Source of the DNA: Pseudomonas sp. CC6-YY-74
GTDB taxonomy: Bacteria; Pseudomonadota; Gammaproteobacteria; Pseudomonadales; Pseudomonadaceae
Reading direction: 5' to 3'
Length of the DNA stretch: 64,000 nt
Assembly (NCBI RefSeq): GCF_002025205.1
Contig: NZ_CP019947.1
Location: 1,619,501-1,683,500, forward strand
The translations under genes and the position numbers were made by a program. Shown here piece by piece: positions 27,039-37,884 of the stretch (its first letter is position 1; each line of letters opens with the position of its first letter). Under the pieces are notes generated by a model. The model had not been told where the DNA came from. It ran no database searches and saw only the letters and a list, made by a program, of their open reading frames with translations.

Positions 27039-27548
27039 ATGCCGGATTGTCATGGTCTTTTTCATCACTTCCCCATGACTGGCCTTGCGAGCAATCCAGG
27101 ACCTACTGGAATGACGGGGAAAGCGCTATTCCAAACCGTGATTGACGTGTGGGATACGAGGCTTTACAACAAGGAACGCTCCCTATTCCCTTATGGAAAA
27201 CCCGACCGAGATGGCAAGGCGAATCCAGTTCATCGAATGAACGATTCGGCATGGAAGAAAGCCAGAGTGCGAGCGGCAAAGAGATTTCAGGAGCAGTTTC
27301 TGCGCCCTGCTCCAGTTGGCTTCGCCTCGATACGTGTCCACGATCTGAAGCACACCTTCGGTCGAAGGCTCCGGGCAGCCGGGGTGACTGAGGAGGACAG
27401 GAAGGCTCTTCTAGGCCACAAGAACGGCAGCATCACCAGTCCCTATTCGGCCGCAGAACTGGGCAAGCTGATTGATGAAGCCAACAAGATTTCGGCTACC
27501 GACTCTCGAGGGCCGGCGCTGACAATACTGAGGAGGAGAGCAGGATGA
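27039..27548 (+). pseudogene. tyrosine recombinase (phage/island integrase), C-terminal fragment
   Basis: The C-terminal ~140 residues of a site-specific integrase: SAWKKARVRAAKRF, the HxxR-type box VHDLKHTFGRRLRAAGV, LLGHKNGSIT and the nucleophile Tyr in SPYSAAELGKL. The N-terminal and core-binding domains and the first catalytic Arg are missing, and the first ~25 codons do not look homologous. It ends 73 bases from the 3' end of tRNA-Pro, the usual place for such genes, so it marks an old integration. Confidence 0.7.
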
Positions 27549-27621
27549 AAAAAGCCCAGCAAAAGCCCCTGACACAAAAAAACCTGATCATCACTGACCA
27601 GGTTCTAATGTAGGAAAAATA

Positions 27622-27698
27622 TGGTCGGGACGGAGTGATTCGAACACTCGACCCCTAGCACCCCATGCTAGTGCGCTACCGGACTGCGCTACGCCCCG
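27622..27698 (-). tRNA. tRNA-Pro (anticodon GGG)
   Basis: A 77-base cloverleaf on the minus strand with encoded CCA. The acceptor CGGGGCG pairs with CGTCCCG, with one G-T. The anticodon arm is CTAGC-ATGGGGT-GCTAG, giving GGG. The T arm carries the standard GTTCGAATC. It reads proline codons CCC/CCU. Its 3' end faces the integrase fragment. Confidence 0.95.
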
Positions 27699-27788
27699 AC
27701 TAGGCGTGAAACTGTTTTCGTACACCCTAAAACGACGCAAACTATACTATAAGCTTCTGAAATATGGAAACTTTTTTGAATAGCTACG

Positions 27789-28145
27789 CTATTTTTTGAG
27801 TACATGCAGGACATCTTCCAACTCGGCAATCGTCTGCCTAATGAGCTGCTTGTACTGCGTGGTGTCATCTTTGGCCTCATCACCAGAAAGACGCTGACGA
27901 GCTCCGCCGATGGTAAAGCCTTGCTCATATAACAATGCGCGGATTTGACGAATCATCAACACATCCTGGCGTTGATAATATCGCCGATTACCGCGACGCT
28001 TGACCGGGTTGAGCTGGGGAAATTCCTGCTCCCAATACCGCAATACATGCGGTTTGACTGCACAGAGTTCGCTTACCTCGCCGATCGTGAAATACCGCTT
28101 GCCTGGTATGGCGGGTAATTCGTCGTTATGACTTGGTTCCAGCAT
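27789..28145 (-). CDS. MerR-family regulator downstream of ihfA
   Basis: A 118-residue MerR-type protein: [20 protein letters not shown] is the N-terminal helix-turn-helix and [20 protein letters not shown] its wing, followed by a helical dimerisation part ending in [11 protein letters not shown]. It lacks effector Cys residues. This gene is conserved immediately after ihfA in Pseudomonas and its target is not known. The start at 28145 (MLEPSHNDE) overlaps the end of ihfA by about 20 bases. Confidence 0.88.
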   Translation of the reverse strand: MLEPSHNDELPAIPGKRYFTIGEVSELCAVKPHVLRYWEQEFPQLNPVKRRGNRRYYQRQDVLMIRQIRALLYEQGFTIGGARQRLSGDEAKDDTTQYKQLIRQTIAELEDVLHVLKK

Positions 28146-28428
28146 ACGCTTCAACCCTGGCTTTTAGTTTCTGGCCTGGACGGAAAGTCACCACACGGCG
28201 CGCCGTGATTGGGATTTCCTCTCCCGTTTTTGGATTACGACCGGGGCGCTGACGCTTATCACGCAGATCAAAGTTGCCGAACCCCGAGAGCTTGACCTGT
28301 TCGTTGAGCTCAAGCGCTTGCCGGATCTCTTCGAAGAACAGTTCTACCAATTCCTTGGCTTCCCGTTTATTCAGGCCTAACTCTTCATACAGACGTTCCG
28401 CCATTTCAGCTTTCGTCAGAGCCCCCAT
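28126..28428 (-). CDS. ihfA: integration host factor alpha subunit
   Basis: A 100-residue HU/IHF-family protein. [20 protein letters not shown] begins the protein, and the DNA-intercalating beta arm is [20 protein letters not shown]. It forms IHF with the beta subunit encoded elsewhere and bends DNA. It begins three bases after pheT and overlaps the merR-type gene, so all three are cotranscribed. Confidence 0.97.
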   Translation of the reverse strand: MGALTKAEMAERLYEELGLNKREAKELVELFFEEIRQALELNEQVKLSGFGNFDLRDKRQRPGRNPKTGEEIPITARRVVTFRPGQKLKARVEAYAGTKS

Positions 28429-28431
28429 ACG

Positions 28432-30810
28432 CTACTTCCTTAACGTGGCGTTAAACCTTTGTTCCAGGGAGGTGAGGACATTTTGTGCCGCCGCGCTCAC
28501 CTCATCGTCATTAAGAGTGCGCGATGGATGCTGCCAGGTCAAGCCGACGGCAAGGCTTTTTCTATGTGGATCAATACCTTTACCGTGATACACGTCAAAT
28601 AGCTTGAGGTCAGTCAACCACTCGCCCGCCGCTTCACGAATTTCCGCGAGCAATGTTGCAGCCGGCACATCACGATCCACCAGCAAAGCCAAGTCTCGGC
28701 GCACCTCAGGAAAGCGCGACAGCTCCTGGAACTTCGGCATATGGCCGTGAGCGATTTCCGCCAATACCACCTCGAACATATACACCGGCTGATCAAACCC
28801 CAGCGTCTTGCCCAGCTCAGGATGCATAGCACCCAAGAAGCCGACCAATTGACCATCACGCTCAATACGCGCGGTTTGCCCTGGATGCAAAGCCGCATGC
28901 TCGGCGGGAGTGAAATTGAAGCGGTCACCCGCCCCTGCACTGGCTAACAACGCCTCAACATCGGCCTTCACATCATAGAAGTCGACATCCTCGCGGCCAT
29001 GGGCCCAGTTTTCCGACAGCCGACTACCGCAAATCACCCCGGCGAGCATCGGCTCCTGCTTGAGCCCTTCCAGCTGACCGACAAAGCGCAAGCCGCTTTC
29101 AAACAGACGCACACGTGACTGTTGACGATTGAGGTTATGCTTCAGCGCCTTGACCAAGCCTGGCCATAGCGATGAGCGCATAGCAGCCATGTCGGCCGAT
29201 ATTGGGTTGGCCAACATCAACGGCTCAACACCAGGGTGAAACAGTTCGAACAGCTTGGGATCGATAAAGCTGTAGTTGATGGCTTCCTGGTAACCCCGTG
29301 CCACCAACAAACGACGCAGAGCCGGCAACTCGACAGCCGCCTCCGCCTTTGGCTGCGGCGCTAGGCGCGCTTGCGGATAACGCACCGGCAAACGGTTGTA
29401 GCCGTACAAGCGCGCCAGCTCTTCAATCAGATCGACCTCGATGCTGATATCGAAGCGGTGACTGGGAACTGCCACTTGCCACTGCCCCTCACCACTAGCA
29501 CTGACACCCAGCCCCAACGCTGCCAGCAAACGGACGATCTCTGCATCGTCCATTTTCAATCCGAGCATTTGCTCGATGCGCTCAGCACGCAGGGTAACCG
29601 GGGCGATGCTCGGCAATTGCTGCTGATCAACGACCTCAATGATCGGACCGGCCTCACCACCGACAATTGCCAGCAATAATCCAGTGGCCCGCTCCATGGC
29701 TTCACGCGCGAGCTGCCAATCTACGCCACGTTCGAAACGGTGCGAAGAGTCGGTGTGCAGGCCATAGGAACGTGCCTTGCCGGCAATCGCGATGGTGTCG
29801 AAAAAGGCGCTTTCCAGGAACAGGTCGCAAGTTTTTGCGCTCACGCCGCTATGCTCACCCCCCATCACGCCGGCAATCGCCAGTGCACGATTGTGGTCGG
29901 CGATGACCAGGGTGTCGGCACGCAGACTGACTTCCTGGCCGTCGAGCAGCACCAGCTGCTCACCCTCCTCGGCCATGCGCACACGGATGCCGCCATTGAT
30001 CTCGGCGAGATCGAAGGCATGCATCGGCTGACCCAGCTCAAGCATGACGTAGTTGGTGATATCCACCGCGGCATCGATGCTGCGCACATCGGCGCGGCGC
30101 AGACGTTCGACCATCCACAACGGCGTTGGCTTGGACAGATCGACGTTACGCACCACGCGCCCGAGGTAGCGCGGGCAGGCTTGCGCGGCCAACACCTCGA
30201 CCGGGCGTACCTCATCATGACTCGGCGCAACCGCAGCAATCGGCGGACGAGCAACAGGCGCGTCGTACAAGGCACCGACTTCACGGGCCAGGCCCACCAA
30301 GGACAGACAGTCACCGCGGTTCGGCGTCAGGTCGACCTCGATGCTGGCATCGTCCAGTTCGAGATAAACACGAATATCCTGCCCCGCCGGCGCGTCGCTC
30401 GGCAGCTCCATCAGGCCATCGTTTTCTTCACTGATCTGCAGCTCGGAGGCCGAGCAGAGCATGCCATTGGACTCGACGCCACGCAGCTTGGCCTTCTTGA
30501 TCTTGAAGTCGCCCGGCAGCTCGGCACCGATCATGGCGAAGGGGATCTTCAGGCCGGGGCGCACGTTAGGCGCGCCACACACCACCTGAAAGGTTTCCGC
30601 GCCATTGCTAATCTGGCACACACGCAGCTTGTCGGCATCCGGATGCTGCTCAGTGCTGAGCACCTCACCCACCACCACGCCGCTGAACACCCCGGCAGCC
30701 GGGGTCACGCTATCTACTTCAAGGCCCGCCATGGACAGGCGCGCCACCAGCTCGTCACGGGAAACCTGCGGGTTTACCCAGCTACGCAGCCACTGTTCAC
30801 TGAATTTCAT
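28432..30810 (-). CDS. pheT: phenylalanyl-tRNA synthetase beta subunit
   Basis: A 792-residue PheT with the expected domain order: N-terminal tRNA-binding OB domain (GVVVGEVLSTEQHPDADKLR), B3/B4 editing domain, B5 domain (SIEVDLIEELARLYGYNRLP), and C-terminal anticodon-binding FDX-ACB domain (SRFPEVRRDLALLVDRDVPA). It works as an alpha2-beta2 enzyme charging tRNA-Phe. It follows pheS by 39 bases. Confidence 0.97.
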   Translation of the reverse strand: MKFSEQWLRSWVNPQVSRDELVARLSMAGLEVDSVTPAAGVFSGVVVGEVLSTEQHPDADKLRVCQISNGAETFQVVCGAPNVRPGLKIPFAMIGAELPGDFKIKKAKLRGVESNGMLCSASELQISEENDGLMELPSDAPAGQDIRVYLELDDASIEVDLTPNRGDCLSLVGLAREVGALYDAPVARPPIAAVAPSHDEVRPVEVLAAQACPRYLGRVVRNVDLSKPTPLWMVERLRRADVRSIDAAVDITNYVMLELGQPMHAFDLAEINGGIRVRMAEEGEQLVLLDGQEVSLRADTLVIADHNRALAIAGVMGGEHSGVSAKTCDLFLESAFFDTIAIAGKARSYGLHTDSSHRFERGVDWQLAREAMERATGLLLAIVGGEAGPIIEVVDQQQLPSIAPVTLRAERIEQMLGLKMDDAEIVRLLAALGLGVSASGEGQWQVAVPSHRFDISIEVDLIEELARLYGYNRLPVRYPQARLAPQPKAEAAVELPALRRLLVARGYQEAINYSFIDPKLFELFHPGVEPLMLANPISADMAAMRSSLWPGLVKALKHNLNRQQSRVRLFESGLRFVGQLEGLKQEPMLAGVICGSRLSENWAHGREDVDFYDVKADVEALLASAGAGDRFNFTPAEHAALHPGQTARIERDGQLVGFLGAMHPELGKTLGFDQPVYMFEVVLAEIAHGHMPKFQELSRFPEVRRDLALLVDRDVPAATLLAEIREAAGEWLTDLKLFDVYHGKGIDPHRKSLAVGLTWQHPSRTLNDDEVSAAAQNVLTSLEQRFNATLRK

Positions 30811-30849
30811 CCTGCTCTCCTAAAACTGATCGGTTACGGTCGTGCGGCC

Positions 30850-31866
<1,017 letters not shown>

Positions 31867-31885
31867 TTACAGACTCCAGATACGA

Positions 31886-31919
31886 AATAGGGGAAGAGCT
31901 TGAAAGCTCTTCCCCTATT
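31886..31919 (-). terminator. perfect 16-bp hairpin between rplT and pheS
   Basis: AATAGGGGAAGAGCTT (31886-31901) and AAGCTCTTCCCCTATT (31904-31919) are perfect inverted copies around a two-base loop. On the transcribed minus strand only TTTC follows, not a full T-tract. It may act as a partial terminator, attenuator or mRNA-processing structure that sets pheST expression relative to the ribosomal protein genes. No Phe-rich leader peptide (pheM type) is visible. Confidence 0.6.
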
Positions 31920-31961
31920 GGTGACGTTTAGCACCGGGCGAACCCGGTGATTGCCGGGGAC

Positions 31962-32318
31962 TTAAGCCAGAGTGGCTTTCGCTTTTTCGACAATCGCAGC
32001 AAACGCCGCTTTTTCGTTCACTGCCAGATCAGCCAAAACCTTACGGTCGATCTCGATGGACGCTTTTTTCAGACCGGCAATGAAACGGCTGTAAGACAGA
32101 CCGTTAACACGAGCACCAGCATTGATACGAGCGATCCACAGGGCGCGGAACTGACGCTTCCTCTGACGGCGGTCGCGGTAGGCGTATTGGCCTGCCTTGA
32201 TCACTGCCTGCTTGGCAACGCGGAATACGCGCGAACGCGCACCGTAGTAGCCTTTAGCGAGTTTCAGAATTTTTTTGTGACGCTTGCGAGCAATAACGCC
32301 GCGCTTAACACGAGCCAT
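31962..32318 (-). CDS. rplT: 50S ribosomal protein L20
   Basis: A 118-residue L20: [20 protein letters not shown] at the N-terminus and the RNA-binding globular half ending [19 protein letters not shown]. It nucleates early 50S assembly on 23S rRNA and in many bacteria represses its own operon. It follows rpmI by 25 bases. Confidence 0.98.
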   Translation of the reverse strand: MARVKRGVIARKRHKKILKLAKGYYGARSRVFRVAKQAVIKAGQYAYRDRRQRKRQFRALWIARINAGARVNGLSYSRFIAGLKKASIEIDRKVLADLAVNEKAAFAAIVEKAKATLA

Positions 32319-32343
32319 GAGTAATTTCCTCTATCTTGACCGA

Positions 32344-32538
32344 TTAACGAACGCGCAGCATGCGCGCCACTTTTGCCACGTCAGACGGATGCACCATGGT
32401 GCTACCGCGAAGTTGACGCTTACGCTTAGTGGACATCTTGGTCAGGATGTGGCTCTTGAAAGCGTGCTTGTGCTTGAAGCCATTAGCGGTTTTAAGAAAA
32501 CGCTTGGCTGCACCACTCTTGGTTTTCATCTTTGGCAT
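32344..32538 (-). CDS. rpmI: 50S ribosomal protein L35
   Basis: A 64-residue L35 starting [20 protein letters not shown] at the ATG at 32538; longer in-frame starts are not family-like. The C-terminus KVARMLRVR is normal. It sits between infC and rplT in the classical operon order. Confidence 0.97.
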   Translation of the reverse strand: MPKMKTKSGAAKRFLKTANGFKHKHAFKSHILTKMSTKRKRQLRGSTMVHPSDVAKVARMLRVR

Positions 32539-32597
32539 GTTCGGTACTCCGCATTCAGTTGATAAACATAACCGCAAGGCCTGCCGTGCCCTGGTGG

Positions 32598-33146
32598 TTA
32601 CTTCTTCTTTTTGGGGGCGATGACCATTATCAGTTGGCGTCCTTCCATCTTTGGATGCTGTTCAACCGAGCCATATTCAAGCAGGTCAGCTTCAACCCGC
32701 TTCAACAGCTCCATTCCCAGCTCCTGATGCGCCATCTCACGGCCACGGAATCGCAAGGATACCTTGGCCCTGTCCCCTTCACTCAGGAAACGTACCAGGT
32801 TGCGCAGTTTTACCTGGTAATCCCCTTCCTCCGTCCCTGGACGAAACTTGATTTCTTTAACCTGGACTTGCTTCTGGTTTTTCTTTGCAGCAGCGACCTG
32901 CTTCTTCTTTTCGAAGATCGACTTGCCGTAGTCCATGACTCGGCAAACCGGAGGAATCGCATCAGCAGAAATTTCCACCAAATCCAGTTTGGACTCTTCG
33001 GCAATTCTAAGCGCTTCATCAATCGAGACGATGCCAATTTGCTCGCCTTCAGCGCCAATTAACCGAACCTCGCGTGCCGAGATATTCTCGTTGATCGGGG
33101 CTTTCGGGGCAGCTCGTTTATCTTGTCTCATTTCACGCTTAATAAT
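32598..33146 (-). CDS. infC: translation initiation factor IF-3 (ATT start)
   Basis: A 182-residue IF-3: [20 protein letters not shown] and the linker lead to the C-terminal domain with [20 protein letters not shown] and [15 protein letters not shown]. The start is set at the ATT at 33146 (reading [11 protein letters not shown]), because GGAG lies five bases before it and relatives share that N-terminus; the first ATG is five codons further on at 33131 without its own ribosome site. A rare ATT start lets IF-3 repress its own synthesis. It begins two bases after the thrS stop. Confidence 0.95.
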   Translation of the reverse strand: MIKREMRQDKRAAPKAPINENISAREVRLIGAEGEQIGIVSIDEALRIAEESKLDLVEISADAIPPVCRVMDYGKSIFEKKKQVAAAKKNQKQVQVKEIKFRPGTEEGDYQVKLRNLVRFLSEGDRAKVSLRFRGREMAHQELGMELLKRVEADLLEYGSVEQHPKMEGRQLIMVIAPKKKK

Positions 33147-33148
33147 GA

Positions 33149-35071
33149 TTACTCCACATCTTGGCGACCACGCCGGGAAACCGCCTGCGCGAGAAATTCA
33201 GCGAATTGAGCGATGGGCATCGAGCCCAGATCAGCACCTTCACGGGTACGCACGGCGACAGTTTGCATCTCTACCTCCCGATCTCCGATAACCAAGAGAT
33301 AGGGAACCTTGAGCAAAGTATGCTCGCGGATTTTAAAGCCAATTTTTTCGTTTCTCAAGTCAGACTTGGCACGAAAACCGCTTTGGTTGAGTGTTTTTTC
33401 CACTTCCAAGGCAAATTCGGCCTGTTTGTCGGTGATATTCATCACCATGACCTGAGTTGGCGCCAACCACGCGGGGAATGCCCCCTCGTAGTGCTCGATC
33501 AGAATCCCGATAAAGCGCTCGAAGGAACCGAGAATCGCGCGGTGCAACATCACCGGATGCTTACGGCTGTTGTCCTCACTGACGTATTCGGCGCCCAAAC
33601 GTACCGGCAGATTGAAATCGAGCTGCAGGGTACCACACTGCCAGACACGACCCAGACAATCCTTCAGCGAGAATTCGATCTTCGGCCCGTAGAAGGCGCC
33701 TTCTCCCGGCTGCAGATCATAAGTCAGGCCAGCACTGTCCAGCGCCGAGGCCAGCGCCGCTTCGGCACGATCCCACAACTCATCGGAACCCACGCGCTTG
33801 TCCGGGCGGGTCGAAAGCTTGAGCTGGATATCGGTAAAGCCGAAATCAGCATAGACCGCCAGCGTCAGCTTGATGAAATCAGCGGACTCCGCCTGCATCT
33901 GCTCTTCGGTACAGAAGATATGCGCATCGTCCTGAGTAAAACCACGCACACGCATGATGCCGTGCAGCGCACCGGACGGTTCATTACGGTGACAGGCGCC
34001 GAACTCGGCCAAGCGCATCGGCAGCTCGCGGTAGCTCTTCAAGCCCTGATTGAACACCTGCACGTGGCACGGGCAATTCATCGGCTTGATCGCGTAATCG
34101 CGGCTTTCCGACTCGGTAGTGAACATGTTTTCGGCATAGTTGGCCCAATGCCCGGATTTCTCCCACAAAGAGCGATCCACCAACTGCGGCGTCTTGATTT
34201 CCAGGTAGCCATGCTCGTGTTGCACTTTGCGCATGTACTGCTCAAGCACCTGGTACAGGGTCCAGCCATTGGGATGCCAGAACACCATGCCCGGCGCTTC
34301 TTCCTGGGTATGAAATAGATTCAGGCGCTTGCCGATCTTGCGGTGATCGCGCTTCTCAGCTTCTTCGATACGCTGGATATAGGCCGCCAGCTGCTTCTTG
34401 TCGGCCCAGGCGGTGCCATAGACGCGCTGTAACTGCTCGTTCTTCGCGTCGCCGCGCCAATAGGCGCCGGACAGCTTGGTCAGCTTGAAGGCTTTAAGGA
34501 AGCGGGTATTAGGCACGTGCGGACCACGACACATGTCGACGTATTCTTCGTGGTAATACAGGCCCAGGGCCTGCTCGTCCGGCATGTCTTCGACCAGGCG
34601 CAGCTTGTAGTCCTCGCCACGCGAGGCAAACACATCGATCACCTCGGCGCGCGGGGTTACCTTCTTGATCACGTCGTAGTCTTTTTCGATCAGCTGCTGC
34701 ATGCGCTGTTCGATCGCCGCCACATCCTCAAGCGTAAAGGGCCGCTCAGAAGCAATGTCGTAGTAGAAACCTTCTTCGATGACTGGACCGATCACCATCT
34801 TGGCAGCGGGAAACAACTGCTTGACCGCATGACCGATCAAATGCGCGCAAGAGTGGCGGATAATCTCCAGCCCTTCCTGATCTTTTGGCGTAATGATTTG
34901 CAGGGTCGCGTCGCTGTCGATCAAATCACAGGCATCGACCAGCTTGCCATTGACCTTGCCGGCTACCGTGGCTTTAGCCAAGCCAGCGCCAATGGACTGC
35001 GCCACTTCGAGCACGGATACCGGATGATCGAATGGACGTTGACTGCCGTCGGGAAGAGTAATGATGGGCAT
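33149..35071 (-). CDS. thrS: threonyl-tRNA synthetase
   Basis: A 640-residue ThrS. TGS domain at the start ([20 protein letters not shown]), the editing domain with [16 protein letters not shown] and [10 protein letters not shown], the class II core with [10 protein letters not shown] (zinc Cys) and [11 protein letters not shown], and the C-terminal anticodon-binding domain. The ATG at 35071 has GGAGG at the correct distance. It is first in the thrS-infC-rpmI-rplT-pheST-ihfA block. Confidence 0.97.
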   Translation of the reverse strand: MPIITLPDGSQRPFDHPVSVLEVAQSIGAGLAKATVAGKVNGKLVDACDLIDSDATLQIITPKDQEGLEIIRHSCAHLIGHAVKQLFPAAKMVIGPVIEEGFYYDIASERPFTLEDVAAIEQRMQQLIEKDYDVIKKVTPRAEVIDVFASRGEDYKLRLVEDMPDEQALGLYYHEEYVDMCRGPHVPNTRFLKAFKLTKLSGAYWRGDAKNEQLQRVYGTAWADKKQLAAYIQRIEEAEKRDHRKIGKRLNLFHTQEEAPGMVFWHPNGWTLYQVLEQYMRKVQHEHGYLEIKTPQLVDRSLWEKSGHWANYAENMFTTESESRDYAIKPMNCPCHVQVFNQGLKSYRELPMRLAEFGACHRNEPSGALHGIMRVRGFTQDDAHIFCTEEQMQAESADFIKLTLAVYADFGFTDIQLKLSTRPDKRVGSDELWDRAEAALASALDSAGLTYDLQPGEGAFYGPKIEFSLKDCLGRVWQCGTLQLDFNLPVRLGAEYVSEDNSRKHPVMLHRAILGSFERFIGILIEHYEGAFPAWLAPTQVMVMNITDKQAEFALEVEKTLNQSGFRAKSDLRNEKIGFKIREHTLLKVPYLLVIGDREVEMQTVAVRTREGADLGSMPIAQFAEFLAQAVSRRGRQDVE

Positions 35072-35274
35072 GGCGCCTCCTCTCCTAGTGGTGACCTCTA
35101 CCAAAGGCCACATGGGTTGGGATGAGCCAGTAAGCGATTCGGCGGTATGTCTGCCTTACAGTGGCAGGAGCTTGCGAGCCAACCTGAACCGAACCAGAGT
35201 CACTGGAGGTTTATACGCATTTAGCAACGGCTGGATGCTTCCAGAAAGCCTAAGCACTGGCAAGCCGCCCAATA

Positions 35275-35303
35275 AAAAAGGGTCGCCTGGGCGACCCTTT
35301 TTA
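35275..35303 (-). terminator. terminator after tRNA-Val (bidirectional form)
   Basis: An A-tract, the GGTCGCC/GGCGACC stem (35281-35297) and a T-tract form an intrinsic terminator between the 3' end of tRNA-Val and the thrS upstream region. Both flanking tracts would allow function in either direction. Confidence 0.8.
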
Positions 35304-35309
35304 TCGAAT

Positions 35310-35386
35310 TGGTAGGCACAATTGGATTCGAACCAACGACCCCCACCATGTCAAGGTGGTGCTCTAACCAACTGAGCTATGTGCCT
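35310..35386 (-). tRNA. tRNA-Val (anticodon GAC)
   Basis: A 77-base cloverleaf on the minus strand with encoded CCA. The acceptor AGGCACA pairs with TGTGCCT. The anticodon arm is CCACC-TTGACAT-GGTGG, giving GAC. The T loop is GGTTCGAATCC. It reads GUC/GUU. Confidence 0.96.
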
Positions 35387-35570
35387 CCGATGGGTGCACA
35401 TTCTACGGAGGCGCTAAAAAGAGTCAACACTTTTTTCTCTAACTGCCTGAATAAATGAATTTTTTACTGTTCAGCGCAGCGTTTAATATTTCGCACAGGG
35501 CACTAGCCGGACATTTTCAACTCGGGTAGCATCAGTACATCCGTAAAGAATAAAGAACAGAGGTTGCAAT

Positions 35571-36854
35571 ATGGCGCACAGCGCTTATCCACAATCCTAC
35601 TATGCCGCTTCTGCCAACCTGGCTCCGCCACGCCCGGAACTGAATGGCGAGGTGGAAACAGACGTCTGCATTGTCGGTGCGGGCTACACCGGCTTGTCCA
35701 CGGCCATAGCTCTGCTAGAAAGCGGCTTCAAGGTAAGCATTGTCGAGGCTGCCAAAGTAGGTTTCGGCGCCTCGGGTCGTAACGGCGGTCAAATCGTCAA
35801 CAGTTACAGCCGCGACATCGACACCATAGAGCGCACCGTCGGCCCCAAGCATGCGCAACTGCTGGGCCAGATGGCATTCGAAGGCGGCCGGATCATTCGT
35901 GAGCGCATAGCCAAGTACAACATCCAGTGCGACCTCAAGGATGGTGGCGTGTTCGCCGCGATCACGCCCAAGCAGATGGGACACCTGGAAGCACAGAAGA
36001 AGTTGTGGGAACGCTATGGCCATACTCAACTAGAGCTGCTGGACGCCAAGCGCATTCGCGAAGTGGTGGCGAGCGAAAACTATATCGGCGGCATGCTCGA
36101 CATGAGCGGCGGACATATCCACCCGCTCAATCTGGCGCTGGGCGAAGCCGCGGCAGTCGAATCTCTGGGCGGAGTAATTTACGAGCAATCCCCGGCTATC
36201 CGGATCGAGCGTGGCGCCAATCCGATCGTGCATACCCCCCAGGGTCGGGTTAAAGCCAAGTTTGTGGTAGTTGCCGGCAACGCTTACCTCGGCAATCTGA
36301 TTCCCGAGTTGTCGGCCAAGTCGATGCCCTGCGGTACCCAGGTCATCACCACCGAACCGCTATCAGATGAGCTGGCAAAGAGCCTGTTACCGCAGGACTA
36401 CTGCGTCGAAGACTGCAACTACCTGCTCGACTACTACCGCCTCAGCGGTGACAAGCGTCTGATCTTTGGCGGCGGCGTGGTTTATGGCGCGCGCGACCCG
36501 GCCAATATCGAGGCGATAATTCGGCCGAACATGCTCAAGGCCTTCCCTCAACTCAAAGACGTCAAGATTGATTACGCCTGGACCGGTAACTTCCTGCTAA
36601 CCCTGTCGCGCCTACCCCAGGTCGGTCGCCTCGGCGACAACATCTACTACTCGCAGGGCTGCAGCGGGCATGGCGTGACCTACACCCACGTGGCTGGAAA
36701 GGTGCTGGCCGAAGCCCTACGCGGCCAGGCCGAGCGTTTCGACGCCTTCGCCGAACTGCCGCACTACCCCTTCCCGGGTGGCGAACTGTTGCGCATCCCC
36801 TTCACCGCAATGGGTGCCTGGTACTACAGCCTGCGCGACAAGTTCGGATTCTAA
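35571..36854 (+). CDS. puuB: FAD-dependent oxidoreductase, gamma-glutamylputrescine oxidase-like
   Basis: A 427-residue DAO-fold flavoenzyme. The FAD motif is DVCIVGAGYTGLSTAIALLE, followed by GASGRNGGQI; the C-terminal GCSGHGVTYTHVAGKVLAEA completes the FAD site. The overall pattern fits PuuB/PauB-type oxidases, which oxidise gamma-glutamylpolyamines during putrescine or spermidine breakdown. Substrate is inferred from family only. A single-gene transcript is likely, since it is followed by a strong terminator and preceded by tRNA-Val on the other strand. Confidence 0.82.
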   Translation: MAHSAYPQSYYAASANLAPPRPELNGEVETDVCIVGAGYTGLSTAIALLESGFKVSIVEAAKVGFGASGRNGGQIVNSYSRDIDTIERTVGPKHAQLLGQMAFEGGRIIRERIAKYNIQCDLKDGGVFAAITPKQMGHLEAQKKLWERYGHTQLELLDAKRIREVVASENYIGGMLDMSGGHIHPLNLALGEAAAVESLGGVIYEQSPAIRIERGANPIVHTPQGRVKAKFVVVAGNAYLGNLIPELSAKSMPCGTQVITTEPLSDELAKSLLPQDYCVEDCNYLLDYYRLSGDKRLIFGGGVVYGARDPANIEAIIRPNMLKAFPQLKDVKIDYAWTGNFLLTLSRLPQVGRLGDNIYYSQGCSGHGVTYTHVAGKVLAEALRGQAERFDAFAELPHYPFPGGELLRIPFTAMGAWYYSLRDKFGF

Positions 36855-36868
36855 CTACTCGTCCAGAC

Positions 36869-36902
36869 AAACCAACGGCGCCTTATGGCGCCGTTGGTTT
36901 TT
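36869..36902. terminator. Rho-independent terminator between convergent genes
   Basis: ACCAACGGCGCC (36871-36882), a TTAT loop, GGCGCCGTTGGT (36887-36898) and a T-tract make a strong 12-bp terminator after the PuuB-like gene, and can also stop the convergent PA2778-type transcript through the A-tract on the other side. Confidence 0.9.
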
Positions 36903-36909
36903 CAGCCTG

Positions 36910-37884
36910 TCAGTTAGCTTGTGGGCAGACCGGCGGAGATAAGCACTGATGCGCCGATCCACCGGCCGTGGGAGTCACTCCCGCGGTAAATCGCTGATCA
37001 TCTGGAGCCAGCCGCCGGGCGCAGACCCTCGCCTGCTCGGCTGCCTGCTGGCAGCCGCGATCGGTCAATACCTGCGACAGGTTGAACCAACCCGCGGCAA
37101 AGTCCGGCTGCTGTGCCAGGCTTTTACGTAAAGCCGTTTCAGCCCCAAGCGCATCCCCACTGGCATAGCGGCTGTTGGCCAAGGCAAACCAACCCAATGA
37201 CTCATTCGGCCACTGTTGAGTGGCAGTGCGATAGGCGCGCTGCGCCGCAGCGACCCGCCCGGTTTCTTCCAGATCGCTGGCGGCCTTGAGCCAGGGCCGC
37301 AGTTCTGCCTGAGCCGGAAGAGTATCTGCCGGCAAGGTCAAGACAGCCCAACGGCCACCCCGCGCCCAGGTCTTGTCGAAGCTACTGAAGCTGGTCAGCC
37401 AGCGCCGCGTGGTGCCCGAACGCAAAATCAAGCTGCGCTCTCGCTGGTCATAGCCAACCACCACGGCAAAGTGCCAGCGCGGGTACCAGTCGAAGGCCAG
37501 GTTTTGCAGCACCAACACCGGATTACCCGCGGCCACTTCGGCAATCAATGCTTGCAGACGCGGCTGCAGCGGGTACACCAGCATATCGTGGGCCCGGGCG
37601 GCCGCCACCATTTCTACTTGCAGGCTACCGTCACGCGCAGGAATGAACACCCTATCCTTGAGCAGGCCGGGACTGGTCACTACGCCGCGCTGGTTGAGCA
37701 TGGTCGCCAACGCTGCCGGTCCGCATTGATAGGCACTCTGCGGAAAAAACGGCACATCGCTCAGCTCTACTCGTTCAGGCAAACGCGAAGTCTCCGGTGG
37801 CAACACCGGAGACTTCGCGCAGGCGGCAAGCAGAACAATCAGAACGAGTGGAAGGAGGTTCCTGCCAATCAACGATTTATGCAT
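36910..37884 (-). CDS. PA2778-type C39-like cysteine peptidase lipoprotein with TPR
   Basis: A 324-residue protein. It has a lipoprotein signal peptide (LVLIVLLAACAKSP, lipidated Cys22) and a C39-like peptidase domain with the nucleophile in YQCGPAALATML and the His in RWHFAVVVGYD. TPR-like repeats follow (WPNESLGWFALANSRYASGD and QPDFAAGWFNLSQVL). C39 peptidases cut Gly-Gly leader peptides, but this stand-alone periplasmic form has no attached transporter. It overlaps the preceding PA2779-type gene by 16 bases, so the two products very likely work together. Confidence 0.82.
   Translation of the reverse strand: MHKSLIGRNLLPLVLIVLLAACAKSPVLPPETSRLPERVELSDVPFFPQSAYQCGPAALATMLNQRGVVTSPGLLKDRVFIPARDGSLQVEMVAAARAHDMLVYPLQPRLQALIAEVAAGNPVLVLQNLAFDWYPRWHFAVVVGYDQRERSLILRSGTTRRWLTSFSSFDKTWARGGRWAVLTLPADTLPAQAELRPWLKAASDLEETGRVAAAQRAYRTATQQWPNESLGWFALANSRYASGDALGAETALRKSLAQQPDFAAGWFNLSQVLTDRGCQQAAEQARVCARRLAPDDQRFTAGVTPTAGGSAHQCLSPPVCPQAN

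Noticed and set aside
27580..27603. Terminator after the integrase fragment (AACCTG...CAGGTT)
   Set aside because: The stem is only six pairs with a long loop and no T-tract.
31867..31961. Phe-rich leader peptide (pheM-like) controlling pheST
   Set aside because: No start codon followed by a run of Phe codons exists between rplT and pheS on the minus strand.
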